From Azoarcus sp. (GTDB taxonomy: Bacteria > Pseudomonadota > Gammaproteobacteria > Burkholderiales > Rhodocyclaceae), in the NCBI GenBank assembly GCA_031282905.1, contig JAITCV010000223.1, positions 1 to 11,417 of the forward strand: a stretch of DNA of 11,417 nucleotides, given 5' to 3'. The translations under genes and the position numbers were made by a program. The notes below the pieces were generated by a model. The model was not told the origin of the DNA. It ran no database searches and worked only from the letters and a program-made list of their open reading frames with translations. This document shows, one piece after another, positions 1 through 6,971 of the stretch; within the stretch, counting starts at the first letter, position 1; each line of letters opens with the position of its first letter.

Positions 1-129
1 GATGATGAAGTCAGCATGCTGTCGATGGGACGTGGCGAACTGGCCGCGGCGATGTCGGCCAGACTGGAACTGATCGGCATCGGCGGCGTGGAAGCCCTGG
101 CCCGACTTGAACTTGGAGTGAGAAGATGA
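1..129 (+). CDS. C-terminal tail of an unidentified protein (5' end outside window)
   Basis: Frame 1 is open from the first base to a TGA at 127-129 and gives the last 42 residues of a protein that ends in LARLELGVRR. The other two forward frames are closed by stops. The TGA overlaps the mlaC ATG as ATGA, the usual sign of translational coupling, so this is probably the preceding operon member. In related operons mlaD or mlaA often precedes mlaC, but the tail does not resemble the C-termini I know for MlaD, MlaA, MlaE or MlaF. I leave it unassigned. The reading frame itself is fairly well supported by the overlap. Confidence 0.55.
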   Translation, partial: DDEVSMLSMGRGELAAAMSARLELIGIGGVEALARLELGVRR

Positions 130-776
130 AAAAACTACTGCAATCCTTGGGGCAATCTCTGACCGCGCTGATCGCGGCCTTTTGTGTCCTGACCCTGGCA
201 TCATCGGCGCATGCCGCGCCGGACATCGCGCCGGATGAACTGGTCAAGCAGGTCACCAACGATGTGCTCGGCATCGTGCGCGCGGACAAGGCGATCCAGG
301 CCGGCGACACCGCCAAGGTGATCGCGCTGGTCGATGAAAAGGTGCTACCGCATTTCGATTTCCGCCGCATGACCATGCTCGCGGTGGGGCGTGACTGGCG
401 AAGCGCCAGCCCCGAGCAGCAGAACAGGCTCATCGACGCCTTCCGCACCCTGCTCGTGCGCACCTATTCCAACGCGCTGACCCAGTATCGTGATCAAGTC
501 ATCGACTTCAAACCCTTGCGCGCGGGCGCGGCGGATACGCCGGTGACCGTGCGCACGGAAGTGCGCCAGTCCGGCGCCCAGGCGGTCGGTATCGACTATG
601 CGCTGGAGAAGACCCCCCAGGGCTGGAAGGTCTTCGACGTGGTGGTCGCCGGGGTGAGCCTCGTGACCAACTATCGCGGCAGCTTCGGCGATGAAATCCT
701 CAAGGGGGGCATCGACGGCCTGATCAACTCGCTCGAAACAAAGAACAAGTCGCTCGCCGCGCAGCAGCAGGGCTGA
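126..776 (+). CDS. mlaC: MlaC, periplasmic phospholipid-binding protein (Ttg2D family)
   Basis: MlaC is the soluble periplasmic shuttle of the Mla pathway. It carries phospholipid between the outer-membrane MlaA complex and the inner-membrane MlaFEDB ABC transporter, maintaining outer-membrane lipid asymmetry. The 216-residue product has the family's usual length. An N-terminal signal peptide (KK at 2-3, hydrophobic core about 11-27) has a likely cleavage after AHA at residue 30. The mature part shows typical family features: a 'VLPHFDFRRMTMLAVGRDW' block, a 'TYSNAL' segment near the middle and 'GWKVFDVVVAGVSLVTNYR' near the end. The start is fixed by the signal peptide and by the 4-nt overlap with the upstream frame. 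It is followed directly by mlaB, as in E. coli mlaFEDCB. Assignment is by family recognition and operon order. Confidence 0.93.
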   Translation: MKKLLQSLGQSLTALIAAFCVLTLASSAHAAPDIAPDELVKQVTNDVLGIVRADKAIQAGDTAKVIALVDEKVLPHFDFRRMTMLAVGRDWRSASPEQQNRLIDAFRTLLVRTYSNALTQYRDQVIDFKPLRAGAADTPVTVRTEVRQSGAQAVGIDYALEKTPQGWKVFDVVVAGVSLVTNYRGSFGDEILKGGIDGLINSLETKNKSLAAQQQG

Positions 777-790
777 TGGTGGAGGTGGGG

Positions 791-1066
791 ATGAGCGTCG
801 TGAAACCCGTCGCCGCTGCGCTGACCATGCGCACCGTGGCGGCGGAATACGCCATCGAATTACCCGATGGCGATGTGCTGATCGATTTTTCCGATGTGAC
901 GCAAGCCGATTCCGCCGCGCTCGCGCTGCTCATCCACTGGCTGCGGCGGGCAAAGGCAAACCACGCCAAGGTCGAATGCCGCGCCCTGCCTCCGGTGCTC
1001 ACCGCGCTTGCCGACTTGTACGGCGTCACCGGTCTGCTGCCGCCACAGTCAATGGCAAAACAATAA
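791..1066 (+). CDS. mlaB: MlaB, STAS-domain subunit of the Mla phospholipid transporter
   Basis: This is a 91-residue cytosolic STAS-domain protein. In the known Mla system MlaB binds the ATPase MlaF and is needed for assembly and activity of MlaFEDB. The diagnostic stretch is DFSDVTQADSAALALL at about residues 32-47, where D40-S41 occupies the conserved Asp-Ser/Thr position of STAS domains. I chose the ATG at 791 because a GGAGG at 781-785 lies 5 nt before it. An in-frame ATG at 776, sharing its A with the mlaC stop, would add five residues and has no Shine-Dalgarno sequence of its own. Sequence identity among STAS proteins is low, so the name rests on the fold motif plus position after mlaC. 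The C-terminus (PPQSMAKQ) is unremarkable. Confidence 0.85.
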   Translation: MSVVKPVAAALTMRTVAAEYAIELPDGDVLIDFSDVTQADSAALALLIHWLRRAKANHAKVECRALPPVLTALADLYGVTGLLPPQSMAKQ

Positions 1067-1070
1067 CATC

Positions 1071-1964
1071 ATGCCCGTTCCCGCGATCCGCATCGACGCG
1101 GTGACCAAATCCTATGGCAGTTTCATGGCGCTTGCCGGGATAGACCTGGAAATCGCCCAAGGCGAATTCTTTGGTCTGCTCGGCCCCAATGGCGCGGGCA
1201 AAACCACCCTGATATCGACGCTCGCCGGCCTGACCCGCCCCACGAGCGGCAAGCTGTTTGTCATGGGATGCGACGTCGTCGGCGACTACCGCGAAGCGCG
1301 CCGCAGGCTCGGCGTGGTGCCGCAAGAACTGGTATTCGACCCCTTTTTCACCGTGCGCGAAATGCTGCGCATCCAATCCGGTTATTTCGGCATCCGCGGC
1401 AACGACGACTGGATAGACGAGATTCTCGCCCGCCTCGATCTCGCCGCCAAGGCCGACACCAATATGCGTGTTCTATCCGGCGGCATGAAACGCCGGGTGC
1501 TGGTGGCGCAGGCCCTGGTGCATCGCCCGCCGGTGATCGTGCTCGACGAACCCACCGCCGGGGTCGACGTCGAATTGCGCCAAGGACTGTGGCATTTCGT
1601 GAAAAAACTCAATGCCGACGGCCATACCATCGTGCTCACCACCCATTACCTGGAAGAAGCCGAAACCCTGTGCGGACGCATCGCCATGCTCAAGGCCGGG
1701 CAGATCGTCGCGCTCGATTCCACCGCCAACCTGCTCAAGCGTTTCTCCCGCCGCGCCTTGCGCCTGCGGCTGGCGCGGCCCGAACTGGCGCTGGCGCGTG
1801 GCGGGGTGGCAAACGACGCGGGTTGGGTCGAATTCGGTTTTGAATCCGCCACGGAAATCGAACCCCTGCTCGCCGGTCTGCGCCTCGCCGGCGCGGGGCT
1901 GGAAGACATCCAGCTTGGCGAACCGGACCTGGAACAGGTCTTTGTCGGGGTCATGAATGCCTGA
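1071..1964 (+). CDS. ABC-2 type exporter, ATP-binding protein (CcmA/YadG-like)
   Basis: A 297-residue cytosolic ATPase that would power the permease encoded next. All nucleotide-binding motifs are intact: Walker A GPNGAGKT at 38-45, Q-loop Gln85 (VVPQE), ABC signature LSGGM at 135-139, Walker B VIVLDE at 155-160 and the switch His192 in TTHY. About 90 further residues form the accessory region typical of drug, polysaccharide and Nod-factor type exporters. The start is taken at 1071, four bases after the mlaB stop. An in-frame ATG at 1008 lies inside mlaB and would add 21 residues with no domain character. The 3' end overlaps the permease by 8 nt. It is not MlaF, which pairs with MlaE and is encoded upstream of mlaD in known operons. 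The substrate cannot be read from the sequence. It resembles E. coli YadG, whose substrate is also not firmly known. Confidence 0.9.
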   Translation: MPVPAIRIDAVTKSYGSFMALAGIDLEIAQGEFFGLLGPNGAGKTTLISTLAGLTRPTSGKLFVMGCDVVGDYREARRRLGVVPQELVFDPFFTVREMLRIQSGYFGIRGNDDWIDEILARLDLAAKADTNMRVLSGGMKRRVLVAQALVHRPPVIVLDEPTAGVDVELRQGLWHFVKKLNADGHTIVLTTHYLEEAETLCGRIAMLKAGQIVALDSTANLLKRFSRRALRLRLARPELALARGGVANDAGWVEFGFESATEIEPLLAGLRLAGAGLEDIQLGEPDLEQVFVGVMNA

Positions 1965-2754
1965 ATCGTTCGCACGTTGGCTTGCCAACGCCGGCATCTC
2001 GGCGGGTTTTCGCACCCTGTTCTACAAGGAAGTGCTGCGCTTCTGGAAAGTCAGTTTCCAGACCCTGGCCGCGCCGATACTGAACGCGCTGCTTTTCCTG
2101 CTCATTTTTTCCCATGTGCTCGACCGCCATGTCACCGTGTATGGCGACATCGCCTACACCACTTTTCTCGTCCCCGGCCTGGTGATGATGTCGCTGTTGC
2201 AAAACGCCTTCGCCAACAGTTCCTCCTCGCTCATCCAGAGCAAGATCACCGGCAACATCATTTTCGTGCTGCTCCCGCCCTTGTCATATCGCAGCTTCTA
2301 TGCGGCCTACACCCTCGCCGCCGTCCTGCGCGGTCTGTTCGTTGGCTTGGGCGTCTGGCTGGTCGCCCTACCCTTGGTCGATCTGCCGCTCGCACAACCG
2401 ATATGGATACTGGCGTTCGCTGTGCTCGGCGGCGCGCTGCTCGCCACTTTCGGCATCCTCGCCGGCATCTGGGCGGACAAATTCGATCAGCTCGGCGCGT
2501 TCCAGAACTTCCTCATCATGCCGCTCACCATGCTCTCCGGCGTGTTCTATTCGATTCATTCGCTGCCGCCGCTATGGCAGCAAATCTCGCGCGCCAACCC
2601 GTTCTTCTTCATGATCGACGGCTTTCGCCACGGTTTTTTCGGACAATCCGATGTCTCGCCGTGGTTGAGCCTGGGGGTGGTAAGCGCATGTTTCGCCATG
2701 TTTGCGATCCTGACCCTGGCCCTGCTGGCACGGGGCTACAAACTGAGAGGATAA
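1957..2754 (+). CDS. ABC-2 type exporter, permease (YadH-like)
   Basis: A 265-residue inner-membrane protein of the ABC-2 permease family, the membrane half of the exporter whose ATPase overlaps it by 8 nt. About six hydrophobic segments are visible, near residues 35-55, 68-88, 116-144, 150-172, 183-203 and 235-258. A cytoplasmic amphipathic N-terminus (FYKEVLRFWKVSFQ) precedes the first segment, as in YadH and NodJ-type permeases. The stretch LIMPLTMLSGVFYSIHSLPP followed by NPFFFMIDGFRHGFFG is the characteristic ABC-2 C-terminal signature. Length is normal for the family. The pair sits between mlaB and ibaG, so it may export an envelope component, but that is inference from position only. 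Confidence 0.9.
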   Translation: MPESFARWLANAGISAGFRTLFYKEVLRFWKVSFQTLAAPILNALLFLLIFSHVLDRHVTVYGDIAYTTFLVPGLVMMSLLQNAFANSSSSLIQSKITGNIIFVLLPPLSYRSFYAAYTLAAVLRGLFVGLGVWLVALPLVDLPLAQPIWILAFAVLGGALLATFGILAGIWADKFDQLGAFQNFLIMPLTMLSGVFYSIHSLPPLWQQISRANPFFFMIDGFRHGFFGQSDVSPWLSLGVVSACFAMFAILTLALLARGYKLRG

Positions 2755-2761
2755 AAAGGGG

Positions 2762-3019
2762 ATGTTCCAGGCCAGTAAAATCGAAACGCTTATCCAAACG
2801 GGCTTACCGTGCGACTTCGTCCAGGTAGCAGGCGACGACGGCGTCCATTTCAGCGGCATCGTGGTCAGCGCCGAATTCGAAGGCAAGAACCGGGTGCGCC
2901 AGCACCAGATGGTCTACGCCGCCCTTGGCAGCGCGATGGGCGGCGAAATCCACGCTCTCCAACTACAGACCTATTCCCCGGCACAATGGGCCGAGGCGCG
3001 GGTCAAGCTCGGCTTGTAA
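2762..3019 (+). CDS. ibaG: IbaG/BolA family protein
   Basis: An 85-residue BolA-family protein. BolA-type proteins pair with monothiol glutaredoxins to bind a [2Fe-2S] cluster. IbaG is the acid-stress-linked paralogue encoded beside murA in E. coli (formerly yrbA). Visible family features are the GDDGVHFSGIVVSAEF strand, the helix-turn-helix-like RVRQHQMVYAAL (His48) and IHALQLQTYSPAQW near the end (His64). Candidate cluster ligands are Cys17, His29, His48 and His64. The position directly before murA supports IbaG rather than BolA itself. The start lies 7 nt after the permease stop. A GAGAGG at 2745-2750 and an AAGGGG abutting the ATG are the only Shine-Dalgarno candidates, and neither is ideally spaced. 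Confidence 0.9.
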   Translation: MFQASKIETLIQTGLPCDFVQVAGDDGVHFSGIVVSAEFEGKNRVRQHQMVYAALGSAMGGEIHALQLQTYSPAQWAEARVKLGL

Positions 3020-3040
3020 GCCGTTTGTGAGTCAAATGAC

Positions 3041-4297
3041 ATGGACAGATTACTGATCGAAGGTGGCGTCAGGCTCGCTGGCGAAGCGCGCATCTCGGGC
3101 GCGAAAAATGCGGCCTTGCCGATCCTGTGCGCGGCGCTGCTCTCCGCCGAACCGTTGACGCTGTTCAATGTGCCCAGGCTGAAAGATGTGACGACCCTCG
3201 TCCGCCTGCTCGAACAAATGGGGGTCGAAGCAACGCTCGAGGACGAAGGCGGCACGATCAGGCTCGATGCCCGCACTCTCGTCAATCCCACCGCCCCCTA
3301 TGAACTGGTCAAGACCATGCGCGCGGCCATCCTCGTGCTGGGACCGCTGGTTGCGCGTTGCGGCGAAGCGCGGGTCAGCCTGCCGGGGGGCTGCGCCATC
3401 GGCGCGCGTCCCGTCGACCAGCACATCAAGGGCCTGCAAGCGATGGGCGCGGAAGTCGACGTCGAACATGGCTACGTCTACGCCCGGGTGCCCCGCCTCA
3501 AGGGCGCGCGCATCTTCACCGACATGGTGACGGTCACCGGCACCGAAAACCTGCTGATGGCCGCCTGCCTGGCCGAAGGCGAAACCGTGATCGAAAACGC
3601 CGCGCGCGAACCCGAAGTGGTCGATCTTGCCAACTGTCTGATCGCGATGGGCGCGAACATCTCCGGCGCGGGCAGCGACGAGATTCGCATCCGCGGCGTC
3701 GACCGCCTCCACGGCGCGACCCACCGCATCATGCCCGACCGCATCGAAACCGGCACCTACCTGTGCGCGGCGGCGGTTACCGGCGGTGAACTGCGGCTCA
3801 CCGGCACTTCGTCGAAATATCTCGAAGCGGTCATCGACAAACTCATCGAAGCGGGCTGCACGGTCATCTCCGCCCCCGACGAAATCCGCCTGACCGCGCC
3901 CGCGCGTCTCAAGGCGGTCAACCTGCGCACCGACCCTTTCCCCGCTTTCCCCACCGACATGCAGGCCCAGTTCATGGCGCTCGACTGCGTGGCAAGCGGC
4001 GCGGCGATGATACGCGAGACCATTTTCGAGAACCGTTTCATGCACGCGGTGGAATTGCAGAGATTGGGCGCGGACATCCGCATCGACGGCAATACCGCCG
4101 TGGTGCAAGGGGTCGAGCGTCTGCAAGGCGCAACGGTGATGGCCACCGACCTGCGCGCCTCGGCCAGCCTGGTCATCGCCGCCTTGGTCGCCGAAGGCGA
4201 AACCACCATCGAACGCATCTATCATCTCGACCGGGGCTACGAACGCCTGGAAGAAAAACTCGCCGCGCTCGGCGCAAGAGTGAAACGGGTAGCGTGA
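3041..4297 (+). CDS. murA: MurA, UDP-N-acetylglucosamine 1-carboxyvinyltransferase
   Basis: MurA transfers enolpyruvate from phosphoenolpyruvate to UDP-GlcNAc, the first committed step of peptidoglycan synthesis in the cytosol. The 418-residue product matches the normal length (E. coli 419) and is collinear with the EPSP-synthase-like double-domain fold. Lys22-Asn23 (SGAKNAALP), Cys118 in LPGGCAIGARPVDQH (E. coli Cys115, the general acid and fosfomycin target) and Asp306 in FPTDMQAQF (E. coli Asp305) are all present. Because the cysteine is retained, no intrinsic fosfomycin resistance by Cys-to-Asp change is expected. The ATG at 3041 follows ibaG by 21 nt without a strong Shine-Dalgarno sequence. 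A nearby ATG at 3036 is out of frame and closes at once. As the last gene of the mla-exporter-ibaG operon it keeps the conserved ibaG-murA adjacency. Confidence 0.97.
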   Translation: MDRLLIEGGVRLAGEARISGAKNAALPILCAALLSAEPLTLFNVPRLKDVTTLVRLLEQMGVEATLEDEGGTIRLDARTLVNPTAPYELVKTMRAAILVLGPLVARCGEARVSLPGGCAIGARPVDQHIKGLQAMGAEVDVEHGYVYARVPRLKGARIFTDMVTVTGTENLLMAACLAEGETVIENAAREPEVVDLANCLIAMGANISGAGSDEIRIRGVDRLHGATHRIMPDRIETGTYLCAAAVTGGELRLTGTSSKYLEAVIDKLIEAGCTVISAPDEIRLTAPARLKAVNLRTDPFPAFPTDMQAQFMALDCVASGAAMIRETIFENRFMHAVELQRLGADIRIDGNTAVVQGVERLQGATVMATDLRASASLVIAALVAEGETTIERIYHLDRGYERLEEKLAALGARVKRVA

Positions 4298-4399
4298 CTG
4301 GACATCCATCCCGGGACGCCCGAAAAACGGCTTTTCAAGCTATTCGAGGCATGGCTTCGAGACATTTGGATCATCAATCGCTTTGCGGCCTTTCCGCTG

Positions 4400-4424
4400 G
4401 GAGGGCGGATTGATGCCGCCTTTC
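4400..4424 (+). terminator. Hairpin downstream of murA, possible terminator
   Basis: The arms 4400-4408 and 4416-4424 can form a 9-bp stem (seven Watson-Crick pairs plus two G-T wobbles) around a 7-nt loop. It lies about 100 nt after the murA stop in the 195-nt gap before the metallophosphoesterase gene. No run of T follows the stem, so it is not a textbook intrinsic terminator. It could be a Rho-assisted terminator or an mRNA 3'-end stabiliser. A weaker 3-4 bp hairpin followed by CTTTT also exists near 4320-4336. Confidence 0.3.
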
Positions 4425-4492
4425 AGTACGCTCTAAGTTAAATCAAGTTGGTTTAGTATCGGCGGTTTCCTGTTCAATGCGCCGCGCCGATC

Positions 4493-5644
4493 ATGTCCAT
4501 TTTCCTTGTGCTCAAATGGCTTTATTTCTTCATCAATGTCGGCTTGGTGCTCAGGCTCTACGTGGCCTTGCGCGGCACGGGGGCTGTACGTGTCCTGGTC
4601 TGCTCGCTGGCGATCGCCGCATCGTTGATTTTCCCGTTCCTGCGCACGGGAATCGAGGGCAACGGTCTGGGGGCGAGGGTGCTCACCTTCATTGGCACTT
4701 TCTGGCTGTCATTTGTTCTTCATACCCTGATTGCGTGGGCACTGGTAGGAATATTCTGCTTCCTGAACGGGCGTTTCCACTGGCTCGTCATCAGTCCGGA
4801 AAACTTGCCACGCTGGCGTTATGCGGCGTGCGCGGGGATCGCCGCCACCGCCGCGCTATTGTCCTTCGCGGGCTGGGTCAATACCCAATTGCCGGTCGTG
4901 CGCGAAGTGAAACTCGCCGCGCCCGCGGGGGCGGCGCCTTTCAGGATCGTCGCGCTTTCCGATACGCATCTCGGCAGGTTGGTATCGCCGGCCTATTTTT
5001 CCAGTCTGGTCGACCTGATCGAACCGTTGACGCCCGACCTTGTGCTGTTCGCGGGAGACATCATCGACGACTACGATGGCTACGACGCGGCGGCGATCCA
5101 TGCCAGCCTGCAACGCCTCGCGCCCCGATTCGGGGTATGGGCTGCGCTCGGCAACCACGAATACATCGCGGGCGATCCGCTCCGCAGCCGCGACCTCCTG
5201 GAAAAAAGCGGCATCCGCGTGCTGCGTGACCAAGGGGTGGAACTTGGCGAAGGCAAGGAAAAAATCCTGCTGGTCGGGCGCGATGATCGTTCGATCGAGC
5301 GTTTCCTGAAACAACCGAGAAAACCCCTGTCCGCCATCCTCGCCGCTTTCCCGAACGCGGCCTCCACGCCGATGAAAATCCTCATCGATCACCAACCCTT
5401 TCATCTGGAAGAAGCGCAAGAGGCGGGATTCTATTTGCAGCTATCCGGCCATACCCATAATGGGCAGATTTTCCCGTTCAATTTCATCGTCGGCCACCTC
5501 TACGAAAATGCCCATGGCTATTCCCGGCGCGGCGCCACCCATTATTGGGTGTCTTCCGGCGCGGGAACCTGGGGGCCGCGAATACGCACCACGGGCCGGA
5601 CGGAAATCCTGGCGATCGACATCGTGCCGGAGACGGCAAATTAG
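4493..5644 (+). CDS. Membrane-anchored calcineurin-like metallophosphoesterase (YkuE-like)
   Basis: A 383-residue protein with a hydrophobic N-terminal third and a C-terminal two-metal phosphoesterase domain. Hydrophobic segments lie near residues 4-26, 35-52, 63-92 and 107-128, so about four membrane spans anchor the enzyme. The full metal-ligand set is present: Asp157 and His159 (SDTHLG), Asp189 (GDIIDD), Asn221-His222-Glu223 (GNHEY), His300 (DHQP) and His320/His322 (SGHTHNGQ). This pattern is that of the YkuE/YaeI branch, where some members are reported to act on phospholipid-type substrates. The actual substrate here is unknown. The ATG at 4493 has no clear Shine-Dalgarno sequence but begins exactly at the first membrane segment. 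It appears to be a single-gene unit that converges with the flagellar genes on the other strand. Confidence 0.88.
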   Translation: MSIFLVLKWLYFFINVGLVLRLYVALRGTGAVRVLVCSLAIAASLIFPFLRTGIEGNGLGARVLTFIGTFWLSFVLHTLIAWALVGIFCFLNGRFHWLVISPENLPRWRYAACAGIAATAALLSFAGWVNTQLPVVREVKLAAPAGAAPFRIVALSDTHLGRLVSPAYFSSLVDLIEPLTPDLVLFAGDIIDDYDGYDAAAIHASLQRLAPRFGVWAALGNHEYIAGDPLRSRDLLEKSGIRVLRDQGVELGEGKEKILLVGRDDRSIERFLKQPRKPLSAILAAFPNAASTPMKILIDHQPFHLEEAQEAGFYLQLSGHTHNGQIFPFNFIVGHLYENAHGYSRRGATHYWVSSGAGTWGPRIRTTGRTEILAIDIVPETAN

Positions 5645-5749
5645 CGCCAAGGACCTGGATCGCCACGGGCTTGCGGCTGTTGACGAAGTATGGGCATCGT
5701 GCCGGATTGTTGCTCGCCGCTCGCCTGCGGGCATCTTCCCCCGCAAGGG

Positions 5750-5767
5750 AAAAACCCGACCGCCGGG
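5750..5767 (-). terminator. Short intrinsic terminator after the PilZ-protein gene
   Basis: Reading the minus strand, the TGA at 5771-5769 is followed at once by CCCG-GCGGT-CGGG and then five T residues (plus-strand A at 5750-5754). The 4-bp GC stem is short, but its position right at the stop codon and the T run fit a compact Rho-independent terminator for the flagellar operon. A second 6-bp inverted repeat, TGCGGG/CCCGCA, lies just beyond it at about 5726-5745 and may reinforce it. Confidence 0.4.
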
Positions 5768-5768
5768 A

Positions 5769-6590
5769 TCATGGTTGCCTGTCCTGTGCCGCGTCCATGC
5801 TCTTGGCGTTGATTTCGCGTTCGGCCTGGAAGATGTAGCGCTGGATGCGGCTTTCGGCCTGATGGTTGAGGGAGATGAAGCTGCATCCCAGGCGCAATAC
5901 TTCCTTGCCGTTGCCGCGAATGCGGCGGCCATGGTTGCGGACTTCGAGGCTGACGATGACAGGCAGCGCGTTGGGCAGCTTGAGTTGGCAATCCTCGAAT
6001 TTGTCTCCCACGGTCGGCGTGGTCTTGCCGGCCGGGATTTCGATCGACAGCCCGCCCGCGCTGATATCGACCACGATAGCTTCGGCACGCCTGTCCTTGT
6101 CTTTTTCCTTGTCATGGGAATGCGCGTGCTCCACCACGCCGGGAGGCAGCAGGCAGGACAGGTGATGGGAGAGCGGCACTTGCAGACGGAAAGCGTCGCG
6201 GCGCTGCATGCGCAGTATTTCATCGGGGACGAGGGCGGCAAACGCCGGACGGCCATCGACCGGTATCTCGCTGCCGCTGGCAAGACGGAACTGGATGCGG
6301 ATCTTGTTGAGTTGGGTGACGCATAGCACGTGCTCGGCTTCGAGCGCGTGACGCCGCACGATCTCGGACGGGCTGACGTCGAAGAACAGCCACTCCTCGT
6401 CTTCGGAAAGCGCAAGCAGGGTGCTGAGAAAGGATGCTCCGCTGGGGAACAGATGGAGGCTGATCATGGCGTTGCTGGTGATCAGTTCCCGCAGGATCTG
6501 ACGAATCTGGACACGCCCGCGCAGCAGGTATTGCTCCAGATCGTCACCTTGCAAGGATGCGACAATTTGCTTGTAATCTTGGTCTGACAT
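5769..6590 (-). CDS. ycgR: YcgR-like flagellar brake protein with PilZ (c-di-GMP) domain
   Basis: A 273-residue cytosolic protein with a YcgR N-terminal domain (about residues 10-118) and a PilZ domain (about 125-250). YcgR binds c-di-GMP and then slows or biases the flagellar motor. Both c-di-GMP-binding motifs are present: RRDAFR, with Arg130, Arg131 and Arg135 (the RxxxR motif), and DISAGG with Asp175, Ser177 and Gly180 (the D/NxSxxG motif). Between them lies an unusual charged segment, HAHSHDKEKDKDRR (155-168), longer and more polar than the usual linker. The gene lies 42 nt downstream of the FlhB-domain gene in the fliK unit, which supports a flagellar role. Only a weak ribosome-binding sequence precedes the ATG. 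The family is clear. The symbol ycgR is given by similarity. Confidence 0.9.
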   Translation of the reverse strand: MSDQDYKQIVASLQGDDLEQYLLRGRVQIRQILRELITSNAMISLHLFPSGASFLSTLLALSEDEEWLFFDVSPSEIVRRHALEAEHVLCVTQLNKIRIQFRLASGSEIPVDGRPAFAALVPDEILRMQRRDAFRLQVPLSHHLSCLLPPGVVEHAHSHDKEKDKDRRAEAIVVDISAGGLSIEIPAGKTTPTVGDKFEDCQLKLPNALPVIVSLEVRNHGRRIRGNGKEVLRLGCSFISLNHQAESRIQRYIFQAEREINAKSMDAAQDRQP

Positions 6591-6632
6591 TCTGTTTCGT
6601 TCGGTAACAGCCCAGGTGAGTAGTGCGTTATA

Positions 6633-6971
6633 TCACGAGGAAGCTGTTCGGTGTTTCGGGATTTCCCCGGATATCGCATCGAGTGCGGGCGGAGGGGCAT
6701 TTTCGCCCGCTTCGATGCGGTACAGCCAAGCCAGCAACTCGGCGACGACGACGTAGAGCTGGGGAGGAATGCGCTCGTCGAGGTCGACTTGCATCAACAG
6801 CGCGACGAGTTCGGGAGATTCGTGCACGTAGACGCCGGCTTCGCGCGCCCGTTCGATGATTTCCTGCGCAAGCAAGCCCCGGCCCTTGGCGACCACTCGG
6901 GGCGCGGCTTCGCCCGTGGTGTAGGTGAGCGCGACGGCTTCATCCCGAGGGGATTGTTCATTCGCCGGCAT
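6633..6971 (-). CDS. Small FlhB C-terminal-domain homologue (FhlB/EscU-type protein)
   Basis: A 112-residue cytosolic protein corresponding to the C-terminal cytoplasmic domain of the flagellar export switch FlhB, without its membrane part. The stretch RVVAKGRGLLAQEIIERARE, followed by GVYVHESPELVALLMQVDL and IPPQLYVVVAELLAWLYRIE (about residues 25-90), aligns closely with FlhB-C. The NPTH autocleavage motif of FlhB is absent: TYTTGEAAPRVVAKG stands in its place. The start at 6971 is supported by GGAG 7 nt upstream, and the gene overlaps fliK by 14 nt. A longer in-frame opening from 7097 would lie inside fliK and adds 42 residues without family similarity. Such stand-alone FlhB-C proteins next to fliK occur in several bacteria. 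By family they may bind export substrates or substitute for cleaved FlhB-C, but the role here is inferred. Confidence 0.87.
   Translation of the reverse strand: MPANEQSPRDEAVALTYTTGEAAPRVVAKGRGLLAQEIIERAREAGVYVHESPELVALLMQVDLDERIPPQLYVVVAELLAWLYRIEAGENAPPPALDAISGEIPKHRTASS

Noticed and set aside
3050..4309. Long minus-strand open frame (419 codons) opposite murA
   Set aside because: It mirrors murA almost end to end. Its composition (rich in His, Asp, Gly, Arg and Gln) is typical of the antisense of a GC-rich gene, with no recognisable domain. murA has all its catalytic residues.
4431..4459. Possible promoter for the phosphoesterase gene (TAGTAT at 4454-4459)
   Set aside because: The -10 matches only 4/6 and no -35 hexamer lies at a suitable distance, so it is too weak to list.
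5460..6326. Plus-strand open frame running from the phosphoesterase gene into the PilZ gene
   Set aside because: It crosses two real genes and the terminator region, overlaps the PilZ coding sequence in antisense and shows no domain.
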